Shown here piece after piece: positions 1-10,735 of a stretch of 64,000 nucleotides of DNA; positions within the stretch are counted from its first letter, which is position 1; every line of letters begins with the position of its first letter. Both the position numbers and the translations under genes were made by a program. The notes beneath the pieces were generated by a model. The model was not told the origin of the DNA, did no database searches, and worked only from the letters and a program-made list of their open reading frames with translations. This DNA comes from Solea solea (taxonomy: Eukaryota; Chordata; Actinopteri; Pleuronectiformes; Soleidae): contig NC_081136.1 of the NCBI RefSeq assembly GCF_958295425.1, forward strand, positions 7,499,594 through 7,563,593, written 5' to 3'.

Positions 1-46
1 TACTGTTTAGCTTTTTCGATTAGCAATAGTACCCGGTGCCTTTTAA

Positions 47-47
47 G

Positions 48-123
<76 letters not shown>

Positions 124-131
124 CATCCATC
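47..131. repeat. (ATCT)n microsatellite
   Basis: About 20 uninterrupted ATCT units, then two ATCC units at the right edge. The tract gives a spurious Tyr-Leu-Ser-Ile open frame, which is not a gene. Long perfect tetranucleotide arrays of this kind are usually polymorphic in fish. Confidence 0.97.
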
Positions 132-437
132 GTCCAATCCCATGTTGCTTTTACGGGGACGGAAATAATCTCAGCTCAAACCTTCTACCATAAAAAAATG
201 CCACACATGAATAATGCGATATGAGGCAAGTGATGGTGCAGGTGGAACTAAGGAAAGCTTTCACATGAGCAGTGAAGCAGCAGACACGGCAGGAACACGC
301 GCTAAGATACGCTGCGGTGAGTATACGCTGTGATGAACGCGGTGCGTCACGGAAAGCCTCAGTGGACTGTGATGATGTCACTGACAAGAATGTGAACTCC
401 CACGGGTGCACAATACCGGATGTCAATCACATGTGTC
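132..437. other. unique non-coding stretch
   Basis: I see no gene, RNA or repeat family here. The overlapping short open frames on both strands lack domain character. Confidence 0.5.
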
Positions 438-548
438 TGTACTTTACTGTAACTGTTTTTTTTTATAATACTACTAAAGTAAAAGTCTTAAAGTCTATGA
501 CATTTACTGTACTTAAGTATCAAAAGTCATTTTCTGGTATAAAATTAG
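438..548. repeat. dispersed 'AAGTA/AAAGT'-rich fish repeat fragment
   Basis: The stretch is built of variants of TACTTTACTGTA, AAAGTCTTAAAGT and TGTACTTAAGTATCAAAAGT. This matches the character of a very common teleost dispersed repeat rich in AAGTA/TACTT words. The family assignment is from memory of the sequence, and the edges are soft. Confidence 0.5.
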
Positions 549-563
549 TGAGTAGTAAGAATT

Positions 564-722
564 GAGCCGTGGTTGCTCAGTGGTAGGGCGAGTTGTCTTT
601 CAACTGGAAGTTTGTGGGTTTAATTCCTGGCTCTGGTGTCCTTGAGCAAGACACTTAACCCCATGTTGCAGCGTGTGAATATGTGAATGAAACTGTGGTG
701 TAAAGCAGCTCATCTCCAGACC
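564..722 (+). mobile_element. tRNA-derived SINE, 3'-truncated
   Basis: The head resembles a tRNA gene. An A-box-like block (GGTTGCTCAGTGGTAGGGCG, 571-590) is followed by a B-box-like GGGTTTAATTCC (616-627). The downstream body contains the CCTTGAGCAAGACACTTAACC block typical of fish tRNA-SINEs and a GTGTGAATATGTGAATGAA segment. It is the same family as the reverse copy at 17.3-17.56 kb and the deleted copy at 27.6 kb. The usual GCGCTTTATAAATACAGACC tail is only vestigial (CCAGACCATTACC). It is a retroposed copy, not a functional tRNA: there is no closed acceptor stem or anticodon-loop context. Confidence 0.85.
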
Positions 723-1194
723 ATTACCACCTCCTTCTTCTTCTGATTTTATTTGGTAGTAACGAGTCACAAAGACAGTTAGAGGAAGTTGCTGGAAATG
801 TAAACAACAAAGTTAAATTATTGGGGTTTTTTGCAACCAGCAAAGTCGTCGTCCATTTTATATGGAAACAAAAACTGACGATTGCACCTTCAGCATCACT
901 GTTTACGAGTGAAATGAAAAAAAACAACCAAGGAGGACACTTGGCGGCACGAGGACAGAGAGTCAGCGGAGGGAGCGGGTTAAACAATAGCAGCCAATAA
1001 CTGATGAACCTCCACGCTGCTCCAGACAGAAACAATTAAAAGCATCATGTTGCCAAGACGCGCTCATGCAACACACACTGGTGTTTGCCAGGCCTGACCT
1101 GTCAGCTCCGCCTGGCGGAATTCAATTACCACTTATCACCAGTGACGGGTGGAATCGCTCTGACTGGCATATATCCCTGCTGCTGATGCTGCTG

Positions 1195-1197
<3 letters not shown>
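723..1197. other. unique non-coding stretch
   Basis: There is a short CTT-rich start and otherwise unremarkable sequence. No gene or repeat is recognised. Confidence 0.5.

Positions 1198-1242
<45 letters not shown>
1198..1242. repeat. (CA)n microsatellite
   Basis: A CA dinucleotide array of about 20 units with one GCA interruption near the right end. The open frames running through it on both strands (His-Thr or Val-Cys repeats) are artefacts. Confidence 0.96.
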
Positions 1243-1243
<1 letters not shown>

Positions 1244-1503
1244 TCAGACTCCACAGCCACACTCCAATGCCGTTTTCCAAAACAAAAGTGATACCAGCAG
1301 ACATGCTTTGACTTGGCTCTTGGCTTGGTTAGGTTTTGGGCAACTAAAATGACTTTGTTTGAGTTTAGAGAATCCCTTTAATCGCATGTTTACAACACGA
1401 CGATGACGCCCCGCCCCCTTAGGGAATGACTTATTGTGGCTGAAAACAAATCTTAATGTGCACCGTCGCCGTCAGCCAGCAAATTCATGTTGTGAAATTC
1501 CGT
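1243..1503. other. unique non-coding stretch
   Basis: Nothing is recognised between the CA array and the MITE that follows. Confidence 0.5.
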
Positions 1504-1504
1504 G

Positions 1505-1910
1505 TTAAAGCTGCAGTGTGTGATTTTTGCTGTTTTTTGCTCTTCCTGAATAGAAACATCCATTTTCTACCACATCAGCCTCCACATTAAGGTCACTTCA
1601 CTCATAAACAGAGGACCACTTTGCCGGTTGCACAAAAGAACTCAGTTTGAATGGAAGTCTAAGGGGAAAAATTAGATTTATATCATCAGTGAATATTTTG
1701 CTGAGGACTTTCAATAGCTACAGTTTCCACCTGTTCTGTCTTTGATTATTCCTGTCTTGCCTCGACTGTACAGTAGAAATAAATGTGGATTGTGATTGAC
1801 AGCTGGAAAGTCTGTGAACTTCTGGTTGCAAAACCTCAACAAAGTTCGCTTTCTTGGACTTGTCTCACAGCCCCCTAGTGGCCAAAAAACAAATTGAATG
1901 CAGCTTTATA
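1505..1910 (+). mobile_element. TIR MITE ('TTAAAGCTGCAGTGTGT' type)
   Basis: The left end reads TTAAAGCTGCAGTGTGTGAT. The right end (about 1892-1909) is its imperfect inverted copy: reverse-complemented it reads TATAAAGCTGCATTCAATTT. The ends share the TAAAGCTGCA core, and the ~405-bp size with no coding content fits a non-autonomous DNA transposon. The same end sequence occurs at 62352 and, inverted, near 55650, so it is a dispersed family. I cannot identify the superfamily. A TA duplication is possible but not provable here. Confidence 0.55.
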
Positions 1911-3177
1911 ATGCAAAAAAACCCCCAGATGTTAATATTAATAATGTATCTAAAGAACACCAACACTGAATTCTGTATAACACTGTACAGTGTGTTCTAC
2001 AGCTCCATGCTCATCATGGACACAAGTGGAAAAGGTGCCTGGTCTTCCATCCTCCTGTTCTTTTTCCATCATTATTTCGGTCTCTTTTGTGCCTGTCTGT
2101 CCTCTACATTCTCACAGCCGTCGTGCTCTCCTCGCAGTGAGGTGCTAACGCCACTGCAGCTCGGTGGACGCACTTTACTCGTCTACTGTCACGTCCTGCG
2201 ACAATGTTCTGACCCGATGACCCAAATTTCTGGAAATTAGCCAGAAAATGGGTAAAAAAAAATAGCTCATAAATCTCCTTGAATTGCTACGTCTGGCTTT
2301 ACTCGCGCAACATTGCTGTTGCCTCCGTCTCTCTCGACATTTGGGATTAATCAACATTGTGTGAAGTTATTTGAGAGCGGTTTGAAATGAACTGGCTGGC
2401 AATTTTACCGTAAAACAGTGCATCTGAATTATTCAATGTGCTAATTGCTCTCTCTGAGCTTAAGGTCAATTATCTGTGCTATAAATAGCACATCTCTCAG
2501 GTGCATTTTAACGAGGTTTAAGTCCACAAACGCGCTCCCCGTAAACTTCCAATCCAATCGCCGCTGAACCCGCGAGTTAGCAAAATGGACCTGAAATGGG
2601 CTCCAACCAAAAAAAAAACAAAAAACACGAGGGTGGATAATGATCTAAATTGCCGTGGAGAGGTTTGATACTGTCTGCGTGGGAACAAAAACCCATTAAG
2701 CTCGATCATTTCTCAACAGTGTTGCAGGCCACTTGCGTGGTGCGTATAATTGATTTGAGCAGATATGGAGTATTTAATTGGCTGCCTGACAGTGTTTCGG
2801 GAAATTTGACAAGAAGTGGGTTTTTAATAAGGAAAATTCTCAGCAGCGCGGCGAGATTTTGTGTGATGTGATGTGAATCGACTTTTCCTTTTTTTCCGCT
2901 GCCAGCTGTAGAAACACAAGTAGTTGTGGATTGAGGAGCAGCATATGCTCACATTTCACTTTTCCCTTCCAAGGATCTGACTTCACGCTACACCTGTTTT
3001 ATCACCACCTGCTCAAAAACCCTTTCTCTGTCTCTCGCTCCGTGTCTTGATTTAATGCTGATTCTCTTCCAGCTTTGCTGTCGTGACTATTATAGCACAT
3101 AAAAAAAGATTATTGTTCTGGGAAAAAACAACAGGGACACACACTCACAATGTGATTTCTTCCCTCCTTTTAGACTT
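1911..3177. other. unique non-coding DNA, part CNE-like
   Basis: No gene is recognised. The interval 2360-2870 is free of repeats and carries many TAATT/AATTG homeodomain-type words and balanced composition. That is the look of a conserved non-coding element near a developmental gene. This is impression only; cross-species alignment would be needed. Confidence 0.35.
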
Positions 3178-3505
3178 TTAACCCTTTAACACCTGAACGT
3201 CAAAATGTTCGTCTGCTTATTTTAACCATTAAAGGGTCCAGAAAATGTCCCGTGAGTTAAGTGCTTTGGACTTCAGTTATTTACAGTTCACTGCATGTTA
3301 AAATAGTGTATTAACAATTTAAAATGAAGAAAACCAAGAAGTTTTATTTTGAAACAACACGGACACCAGATTTTGCGTGTTAAATTTGAAATTCGAACGG
3401 TATAAAACATATTTAAAATGACATTTGTCCAAAAACAGGCCAAACAAAGGAAAGTTATGCGCAGGCGTCTCTCCAACTCTCTCCTCTCTGGTGACAAAAT
3501 GGTGT
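3178..3505 (+). mobile_element. TTAA-flanked piggyBac-like MITE, copy 1 (3'-truncated)
   Basis: It begins TTAA (3178-3181) followed by CCCTTTAACACCTGAACG. The body contains the family blocks AACCATTAAAGGGTCCAGAAAATG, a run around ATTTACAGTTCACTGCATGTTAAAATAGTG, and AACTCTCTCCTCTCTGGTGAC. The right terminus seen in the 41.9-42.26 kb copy is missing. The family is inferred to be piggyBac-like because every preserved end places CCC or GGG directly against TTAA. No transposase is encoded. Confidence 0.7.
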
Positions 3506-4968
3506 TTGGAAAAATATAAGATAACGTTCTTCCTGGTCCCTTTTTTTGGTTTTGAGCTTCCAACACAATATTTGTCTTTTTTTTTTATAGATAATAAGAA
3601 TGTAAACACTATTAAATGAACAGCAGGGATTAGAAGGAGCGCGCAGCACTGAAATGGCCTTAAGTTAAAAATGCAATTGCTGTTTTGGTTCCAGACCATA
3701 TAGTTCATATAATTCTCTAATATTTTGTTATTATTGTTCTGTTAAGGTTGAATAATATATCTGACGAATACGTCAAAATGAAACACGCTCAATAAAAGAT
3801 TTCCCTGAGATCTTTTGAGGCATGATGTGGTAGTGGGGCGGTAAATTGGCAAATTTGTCCCATCATTGGTTAAAAGCTAAACAAAAAAGAAGGTTATACA
3901 CATTATTAAAGGTACAATGTGTACCTTTTACATGTGTAAATACAGTATGGTATAGTTTTTTCTTTACATGTTGTGTAAATGCTTGTTTTTTTCCCCCTGT
4001 ATGCACCACATTAAAGAGGCTATTTTCAGATTTTCAGACCATCTTCATTAGCAAATGGACTTTATAAGTTAAAGCTCCATTAATGGAGACTTTGATGTCG
4101 TTAAGTCGACCTTATGTCCACATTACTTTGCCTGGAAGAAAAAAAAAGGAAAAAAAAGACCACCATTGAAAGCCTCAGCTCTGAGCGGTGGCGCTCACAA
4201 GAGGCCTTTTAGTGCTTTTAATATCGTCTCCGTTTTCAGGAAACGGACGGAAAACAAAGCAAAGACGGGACAGTTTAATCGATAGAGGAAGAGGAGGCTG
4301 ATGAATGTGATGAAACTAACACAGACGTCTTATTTCCCTCCTGTGACTGAAAGATCTTGCAGATAGATGTTGGATAAATGGAGACAGACTTATTCCCAAT
4401 ATGATCATTTGCTCTCTCATCATCCTCCTCTTCTTCACATACTTTACTTCAGACACTGGTATCGTGAAATTAGATTAAAATGGAGCAAGAGTTGATTCAA
4501 TTTGGTCATTTGTTTCATTTTCTTTGCAGGATTTCTGACTGACAGCTCGCGGACCACAGTTTGAGAACCTTGGTAAATTGGCAAATAGGTGTTTGCAAAA
4601 GGTGCATCAGGTAACTTCTGGAAAACTAATTTCAAATACTCTTCAAGTCACCTTGCATGACCATTTCTAATATCCCGAACACGCCGTCGCCTGGAATTGG
4701 ATTTTTCAAGTGAGGAAAGTGGGGGGAAAAGTGCAGCAGATAAAACGGACAGAAGAAGAAGAAGAAGAAGCACATATACTGTGTTTAAGTCATTGCAGCT
4801 TCTCTGGTGAAGTGTGTCAACCTGAAGTGTGCTATTTAACCTTTCGATTCCCTTCAGAGTAAAAGAAATCGCGCCGCAAGGACACGGCCGGGGAGGACGT
4901 TCACACACTTTGTGATCCAACACGACATCAAGGATGTCTTCTTCCTGAAGCCCTTCCAGGCTGTATAT
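3506..4968. other. unique non-coding DNA
   Basis: It contains a short MITE-end-like word (AAGGTACAATGTGTACCTTT near 3910), A-rich patches at 4138-4160, and a small GAA array at 4755-4772. No gene is supported. Confidence 0.5.
4755..4772. repeat. (GAA)n microsatellite, short
   Basis: Six AGA/GAA units in otherwise unique DNA. Confidence 0.85.
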
Positions 4969-4974
4969 TTTGAA

Positions 4975-5205
4975 TGGGTTTTAACGCGCTTATGAGCATC
5001 ACGATATTCAGGCCGTCTGGATTTATTTTGATTTCATGGCTGTAGAATTGTCAAAAAATGTTCAATGAGCTTCTGCCCTTTTTTCCACATTCTTTTTCGA
5101 TATCTGGCAGTTATTCAACCGCTTAGGAGAAGCTGGCGTGCTGGTGAGTCTCGTCTGTGATTGGACGGTCGTTCCGCGGAAGTCCTGAGGTTCTACCGTA
5201 ATGAC
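4975..5205 (+). mobile_element. second TTAA-type MITE family, copy A
   Basis: It starts with TTTTAACGCGCTTATGAGCATCA and shares about 230 bp with the reverse-oriented copy at 12.77-13.01 kb. Shared blocks include CTGGATTTATTTTGATTT, TCGATATCTGGCAGTTATT, TAGGAGAAGCTG, and GATTGGACGGTCGTTCCGCG. The TCGATATCTGGCAGTTATT block also occurs in the main piggyBac-like family, so the two are related in part. In the partner copy the end is GGGTTAA, again a CCC/TTAA arrangement. Confidence 0.6.
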
Positions 5206-5249
5206 AAGTATATGGGCGCAAAGCTCTTTCTCTGCTTTCTGGTAGCCAT

Positions 5250-5335
5250 CCATCTATTTGCTAAAGGCGGGGTCACACCCCGGACAGATCGCTAGTCCAT
5301 ACAGCGGTCTCGGAGCTACGGTAATGAGAAACAAC
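5250..5335 (-). mobile_element. RTE/Rex3-like LINE 3' tail fragment
   Basis: Read on the minus strand, a decayed version of the block 'ACTGGCGATCTGTCCGGGGTGT..CCCGCC' precedes an ATGGATGG end (CCATCCATC at 5248-5256). This layout is typical of RTE-type LINE 3' ends in fish. Confidence 0.6.
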
Positions 5336-5364
5336 GACAGGACGGTGAGGGTTAAAGGTCATCC

Positions 5365-5418
5365 AACGAGTCGATTAATCGTTTAAATAATCAAGATGGT
5401 CGTTAGTTGCAGCCCTAC
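5365..5418 (+). mobile_element. CGATTAATCG-type MITE, right-end fragment
   Basis: The words GAGTCGATTAATCGTTTAAA and GTCGTTAGTTGCAGCCCTA match the right terminus of a dispersed MITE very common in percomorph genomes. A longer copy lies at 62.84-63.11 kb. Confidence 0.65.
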
Positions 5419-5925
5419 TTTTGTAAAGTGTCCTTTTTTTGTTGACTTTATGGAGGGGGTCTGGAGTGAAATATTAGCCCCATAAATCAGTGTTCAAGCG
5501 TTGACAGTTAACATAAGAATTAACTCAAGGTGAAAGTTGTAACTTTACCCGCCAAAAAAAAAAGAGGGCAATTTTATTGCCCCTGAAAAGGTGCAAAAAA
5601 AAAAAAAGAAGAAAAAAACCCACTTGCGGTTCAAATTTATTACGTCATTAAAGGAGGAGCGATCGTTACCTCAGTGTAGTGACAATATCATCGCTCTTTT
5701 AAGTGTCCGGTGTGCTTCTCGGACCAGTGATCATTATCATCACGGGCAGATGCCTGAGCCATTATGCTACAAAACCAGATACAGAGACAGCTCACTGCTC
5801 TGATGTGCCACCCGACAGAGTTTATACGGCACTAAAACCAGCCGAGTTTTGAGAGTCATTCGCCTGCAACACGATCACTCACTCAGTAGACAGTGAATGA
5901 CTTTGAAGGTGGGCTAAAGGCTCGT
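5419..5925. other. unique non-coding stretch
   Basis: Two A-rich tracts (5555-5565, 5594-5618) are the only notable feature. Confidence 0.5.
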
Positions 5926-5929
5926 ACAT

Positions 5930-6078
5930 GCCCAGTCACAAAGTCCTGCACGTCTTAGTGAAAGGAAGATGCAAGACAGAAGGTGGAAAACTTATCTTGA
6001 GGAGCTAGAGGAATACTTCACCGACTTGCATTTAGCTTTGTATTACTAGAATAGGGGTAGTAGTTTTGAAAAATTGGG
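5930..6078 (-). repeat. dispersed repeat shared with 40.19 kb
   Basis: The reverse complement of 6036-6066 (TACCCCTATTCTAGTAATAC core) recurs in direct form at 40190-40216. The adjoining GAAGTATTCCTCTAGCTCC also has a counterpart just downstream there. It is an unclassified dispersed repeat with no coding content. Confidence 0.55.
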
Positions 6079-6080
6079 CT

Positions 6081-6585
6081 TCCCAACCTCAGTTTCCCCT
6101 GAGTGGAGAAATATCTTCATTCTTTTCTTTGTCACATGCCCACCAGTGACACTTGGGCCGAGCCTTGAAAATGCAACGCTAATTCCACACTTTTTAGACC
6201 CACTCGTGGGGGGGCGGGACCTCATTCCCAGAATGTAAACAGTGTCCGCCATCTTTGCTAACAGTTACGCTAACAGGGAAACTGAGGTTGGGAAGCACAA
6301 TTTTTTCCCAATATGTTTCCCCTGTGTTGAGAAATATCTTCCTTCTTTTTTTTGTCACGTGCCCACCAGTGACACTTGGTCCGAGCCTTAAAACTGCAAC
6401 GCTAATTCCACACTTTTTAGACCCACTCGTAGGGGGGCGGGACCTCATTCCTTAAATGTAAACAGTGTTTACCATCTTTGCTAACAGCTATGCTAACAGG
6501 GAAACTGAGGTTGGGAAGCACAATTTTTTCCCTGAATGTTTCCCCTGGGTTGAGAAATATATTCATTCTTTCATAAACGCCATAT
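6081..6585. repeat. tandem duplication, 223-bp unit, ~2.2 copies
   Basis: The anchor word GTTTCCCCTG recurs at 6092, 6315 and 6538, giving exactly 223 bp each time. Each unit contains TGTCAC-TGCCCACCAGTGACA, CCACACTTTTTAGACCCACT, GGGGGGCGGGACCTCATTCC and CATCTTTGCTAACAG. Units 1 and 2 are highly similar along their length, with scattered substitutions; unit 3 is cut off after about 45 bp. The constant spacing implies few or no net indels since duplication. Confidence 0.93.
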
Positions 6586-6619
6586 TTGGAGAACATGTAA
6601 ATATTTCATACGTCAGGTC

Positions 6620-6735
6620 ATTTCGAGTCATGCTCCTCATGTCTAAGTCGAGTCTAAAGTCACGAGTGTCAAGTCTCAAGTCCTCAAATTTGCGACTGAA
6701 GTCAAGTCACGTGACCCGAGTTCCCACTTATACAC
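6620..6735. repeat. (AAGTC)-derived dispersed repeat
   Basis: Degenerate AGTC/AAGTC units (AAGTCGAGTCTAAAGTC, AAGTCTCAAGTC, GAAGTCAAGTCACGTGACC) have the look of a known class of fish repeat rich in 'GACTTGAGTC' words. The edges are soft. Confidence 0.6.
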
Positions 6736-7584
6736 ATATGGGAATTTTTGATCCTAATCTTGTGTGTTGATAACGTAGGTTAACGTTTGGGCGTGAACCT
6801 TAGCTAATTCACAACACACTTTTGTGTTGTCTCACCTTTTCCCTCACTTCCTGTCGACAGTAATCACAGCAACGAGCGCCACCGACTAATTCACAGTGCA
6901 CTGTAAAGAGTGTGCCGCTACAAGAGCGTAATTACAGGGAGATCTGGACGGGCAGTGACAGGGACAAGAAGATATTTCATTTTTTCTCCCCCCGCGACCA
7001 TCACATGTAGCACAAAGCGCATTAACGGGCACATCACTCAGGAGCGGGCGGGCGGCGATGATAGACTGAGATTGAAAAATAATGGGGGCTGGATGTTTCC
7101 GAGCAAGCAAGGCAGCGAGGGAGAGGGGAACTAAATCACTCATGAGTTCGGAAAGGAAGTCTGCGCGCATTTAGAAAACCATCACTTTAGTGGAAAAATA
7201 ATACAGGAGGTTTCCCACTGACAAACTAATGTGACCTTTGGGTGTAAAAGTGTAATATATTCACACGGCTCTTCCTGACAGGAGGAGGACGATGACCATT
7301 ATTTTGTGCGGCACTGATGCCAGATGCAAGAAATACCTTTCAGCTCCCAAACTGATCAATGGTGTCAAACTCTCGTCCTCAGATCACAACGTGAGCTTCC
7401 AGGATTAACGCGATCCCAGGGTTTTACAACCAAAACACACACTGTTCCTTTCCAGTGTGTGATATTCTGAGTTTATACTCCAGTACTTCTTGGAAGTTAT
7501 TAGTAAATTCTACAGCCTTTTCCCAGCTAACCCTTCGTGCTCACACGGCACTGATCTGTACCGCAGGTGCACCCAGGGTATGTT
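6736..7584. other. unique non-coding DNA
   Basis: No gene, repeat family or RNA is recognised in this stretch. Confidence 0.5.
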
Positions 7585-7735
7585 GACATGGGAATAATAC
7601 ACAACTCCTTATATGGTCATCCGGTGGGGGTGGGGGGGGGGGGGGGGGGGGGGTGGGGCGTGTGTGTTTATAGGTCACGTATTCAGGCTTTAAAAAAATG
7701 TGCTGTTGAGTCAAAGTTATGATTCAGTGGTATAA
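7585..7735 (-). repeat. dispersed repeat with expanded poly-G tract
   Basis: This is an inverted partner of 29262-29396. Shared blocks, after reverse complementing one copy, are CATGG-AATAATACACAAC, CCTTATATGG, TTTATAGGTCAC, TATTCAGGCTTTAAAAAA and TTGAGTCAAA. Between two of the blocks lies a run of about 34 mostly-G bases (7624-7657), compared with about 10-11 in the partner copy. The run has grown at this locus. It is able to form a G-quadruplex on the plus strand. Confidence 0.8.
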
Positions 7736-9896
7736 AGTATTTTTATTATTAATTGTGCAGAAGTCACAGAATACACAGAATAGACTACTTTTTTCTTTCA
7801 TTTTTGTTCATAAAAATAGGCCAAGCGGACCTTGAACTATGACTTTTTTTCCAAATTTCCCAAATTCAATGGGATTTTAAACATCTTTAAGTTGGTTTTG
7901 AGGTCGTCAAAATTATTGTGTGTTTTTTTTTTATCAGATTGTCTAAATTGTGCTGGGAAAAAAGAATATAAGGCACTCTGTTGCACATTCTTATGACCTC
8001 TGTATATATACTGTACGTTTAAACACACCTGAAAACAAACCTGAAAGTGACAGGCATAAACTTTATTGGATTTTGGTTGTACATGAAAGAATGTACTTGA
8101 ATAAAGTGTAAAATGATCGTCCTTTCAGCGGCTGAACGATTGCAACTGACCAGACTGGGAAAAAGGTGTCAGCGGCTGTGTGTTGAGAGACTCCTGAAAA
8201 TCCTGTTATCACTCTAATGTAAGAGGATCTGCTGTGGGAGAAAGTGGCGATAACCCACCGTTCAGCCGAAAACAATATCTTTAAGTGGGCTGAACATCAA
8301 TCACAGGCCAAAAAGGGAGAAAAGATGTACAAATAGTGGCTTTAAAGGACCTCATTCAAACATGTAACAGTTAAACACCTGTAAACAATACTCCCGCTCC
8401 TCCAACCTTGAAGCAACATGCTCAAATTCAAATTTATCTTACATTATTTCACTTTTTTTTGGACTAAAACCAAGTCTAATAGAAAAGCAGTCAAGCCTAC
8501 TTGTCATTTCTTTCTCCACCGGGATTCCAGCAGAACATGCTTCGTGCACGGCTTGTGCAAAGACCTTACATGGGTTCCTAATGGTATGTGTCAGTCTCAA
8601 GAGTTTAAGAAGAGCAGGTTTCATTCGGCTACCTGCTCTCCGGCTTCAGCTGGAACTAAATTCCCACGTCAAGCCTGACTGTAGTATTAAATCCCGATGT
8701 TCTCGGTTTGGTTCCCATCAGAACGAAGGTGAGAGACACCGGCGAGGCGTTCTAATAAGGTTTGTTAGGCTTAATGGGTATTTATCCTCTGAACTAACAG
8801 ACACTGCGACCTCACTTGCGGCTTGAAGATGCACTCGAGTTAAGTGTCTGTGTTCACTGACAGCGTTAAAGTTAAAATACTGTGCTCTTAAATGTCACGA
8901 CTGATGTATATACAGCGCTCGGAGGACAATAAACCCAGATTATTATATGCACAAGTGCTTTGTGTTGATGAAAAACTCTGTGCATTGTGAAGCACTGCAT
9001 TTATGCTAAGTAATGATTTCTAAACATGAGGAGGGAAATTATTTATCCCAGCTACTAGTGCTACTAATGTTTTTGTCTGGGCAGCAGGTCTCTGAGCACT
9101 AAGCTCATTAGTTACTATACCATAATCTCCCAAAGTACTGCTGGATTTGTAAGAGGAAATTTTTTTTTAAAGAGGAGTTTTAACAAATTACAAGTTGAAC
9201 GCTTGCTGTGGAGGTTGTGCAACTGTGAAATACTAATTCACAGCCTTCTTTTAGCTTTTCCTTCTGCCGATTATTTAGACTTCAAGGCATGGAGGTGCTG
9301 CTGGAGGTGATGTACTTCTTGCAGCACTCTGATACAAAAGTATTCTCAACTCAAATTCACGACCCAGGGGAAATCCAGTGGGTCAGGCACACACGTTCAG
9401 AAACTGAATGTAATGAAACTGTATCTGGGTTCAAGGGTCAGGTCCCTGGTATACTTCTGTTGCATATCGCAGATTTTAAAACACAAGTCTACGAGAAGAA
9501 GCTGAAAGCTTCAAAAATAGCCATTAACTGGAGTTCACTTATGTCTTTGATAGTAACATCATTTTGCAATGGAGCTGATGATGTGTATTCACCGGATGCT
9601 GTGTCATGTTAAGTTATGCCTCGGTTTGTAACCAGCTGTAAAGCTGCAGTAGCGGCAGCAGCAGCAGCAGTTCTGCTGTGTGTGACCTGATGTAAAACCC
9701 TAATAAAGTGTGCGTGTGGGCTCTCTGGCGTTCAGCTGCCGTTGGCAACAGAATCATGTTCATATTAATGCCTCTTGGATCAGCGCGTCAGATCTCTGAC
9801 TGCTGTGATAAACTGGGAAATAAAGGCAAGTTCTTCACATAGAACTCGGCAAACAGGCCTTAAAAAGGAGCCCCTGTGAATCTTTGGGGCACAGGT
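7736..9896. other. unique non-coding DNA
   Basis: The longest open frame (9289-9612, plus, 107 codons) has no recognisable domain and no splice or promoter context that would promote it. A short GCAGCAGCA run sits at 9653-9669. Otherwise nothing is recognised. Confidence 0.5.
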
Positions 9897-9916
9897 ACAC
9901 ACACACACACACACAC
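9897..9916. repeat. (CA)n microsatellite, short
   Basis: About ten CA units. Confidence 0.93.
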
Positions 9917-10225
9917 GGGGGTGCTCACAAATTCTAATGCCATCTGTCTGTGCAGACAGACCAGATGATGAATAGACACGGTCGGTCCAGTTTGTACAGC
10001 GGCGAGATGAGAGGGCGCAGACGGGATCCGGCCTTGTTAAAGCTTCACGCCTGGATAAACAAACAGCCATTACAACACAGTGCACCACAGTGCAAAAAGG
10101 GAAACATGTTTTCATCCTTTCACCATTCTGGTTGGCTGCTGAAATGACTGCTATCATTCATCTTTGTTGAGTTGATTTAGGATCCCGCCATTAAAAAGCA
10201 TTTGACTGTTTTCTCTGGTTGATAT
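9917..10225. other. unique non-coding stretch
   Basis: Nothing is recognised. Confidence 0.5.
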
Positions 10226-10410
10226 CCATCCATTTTCGGCCACTTTATCCTCCTCTTGAGGGTCACGGGAGGTGGAGGCAAAAGTTCATCACAGGACCAC
10301 CAAACAGAGAGGAACCACCATTCACACTCACACCAATGGTCAGTTACCCTAAATCCTAATCTGCATGTCTTTAGACCCACAGAGAAGCCACATGAACCCT
10401 GGGAGAACAG
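10226..10410 (-). mobile_element. RTE/Rex3-like LINE 3' tail
   Basis: Read on the minus strand it ends ...AAAATGGATGGAT. Upstream lie decayed versions of the conserved tail blocks: CTCAAGAGGAGGATAAAGTGG, a GTGTGAGTGTGAATGG-type segment and a TTAGGATTTAGGGTAACTG-type segment. It is the same family as 14.89-15.19, 54.9-55.15 and 60.96-61.17 kb, and 5'-truncated as expected for target-primed insertion. Confidence 0.7.
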
Positions 10411-10434
10411 TCAAACTTAATCATTTATTTCTAC

Positions 10435-10640
10435 GGATGGGACGATACTTTTTGAGTATCTACCGATACCAATATTAGTCCGATACAGTCATTTTAGACC
10501 ATTAATGAACTATGAAGCTGTTAACAACACACACAAACAGATATTGATCTCCTATTGATTTGACATTTCCATCTGTCCGATATCAAATCCAGGGTTTTTG
10601 ACCAGTGTCGGACCGGTACCGATTCCGATCCCAACTTATT
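10435..10640. repeat. dispersed 'GATACCGATACC'-type repeat
   Basis: The segment GGATGGGACGATACTTTTTG, then CTACCGATACCAATATT and CGGACCGGTACCGATTCCGA, has the look of a common fish repeat made of TATCGG/ACCGATA words. The internal structure is decayed and the superfamily is unknown. Confidence 0.5.
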
Positions 10641-10735
10641 CTATTGAATTCATTCTTGTTTTTGATCATGTAAAATGTACTTTATTGTCAATGTCTCTGA
10701 TGATTTTTCAATTGTCGTTGTTCCACGCTAGCGCA

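Noticed and set aside
564..640. Possible tRNA gene
   Set aside because: The A and B boxes are present but the acceptor stem does not close, and the sequence continues into a standard SINE body. It is a retroposed tRNA relative.
9289..9612. 107-codon plus frame
   Set aside because: No domain or compositional signal, no splice or promoter context.
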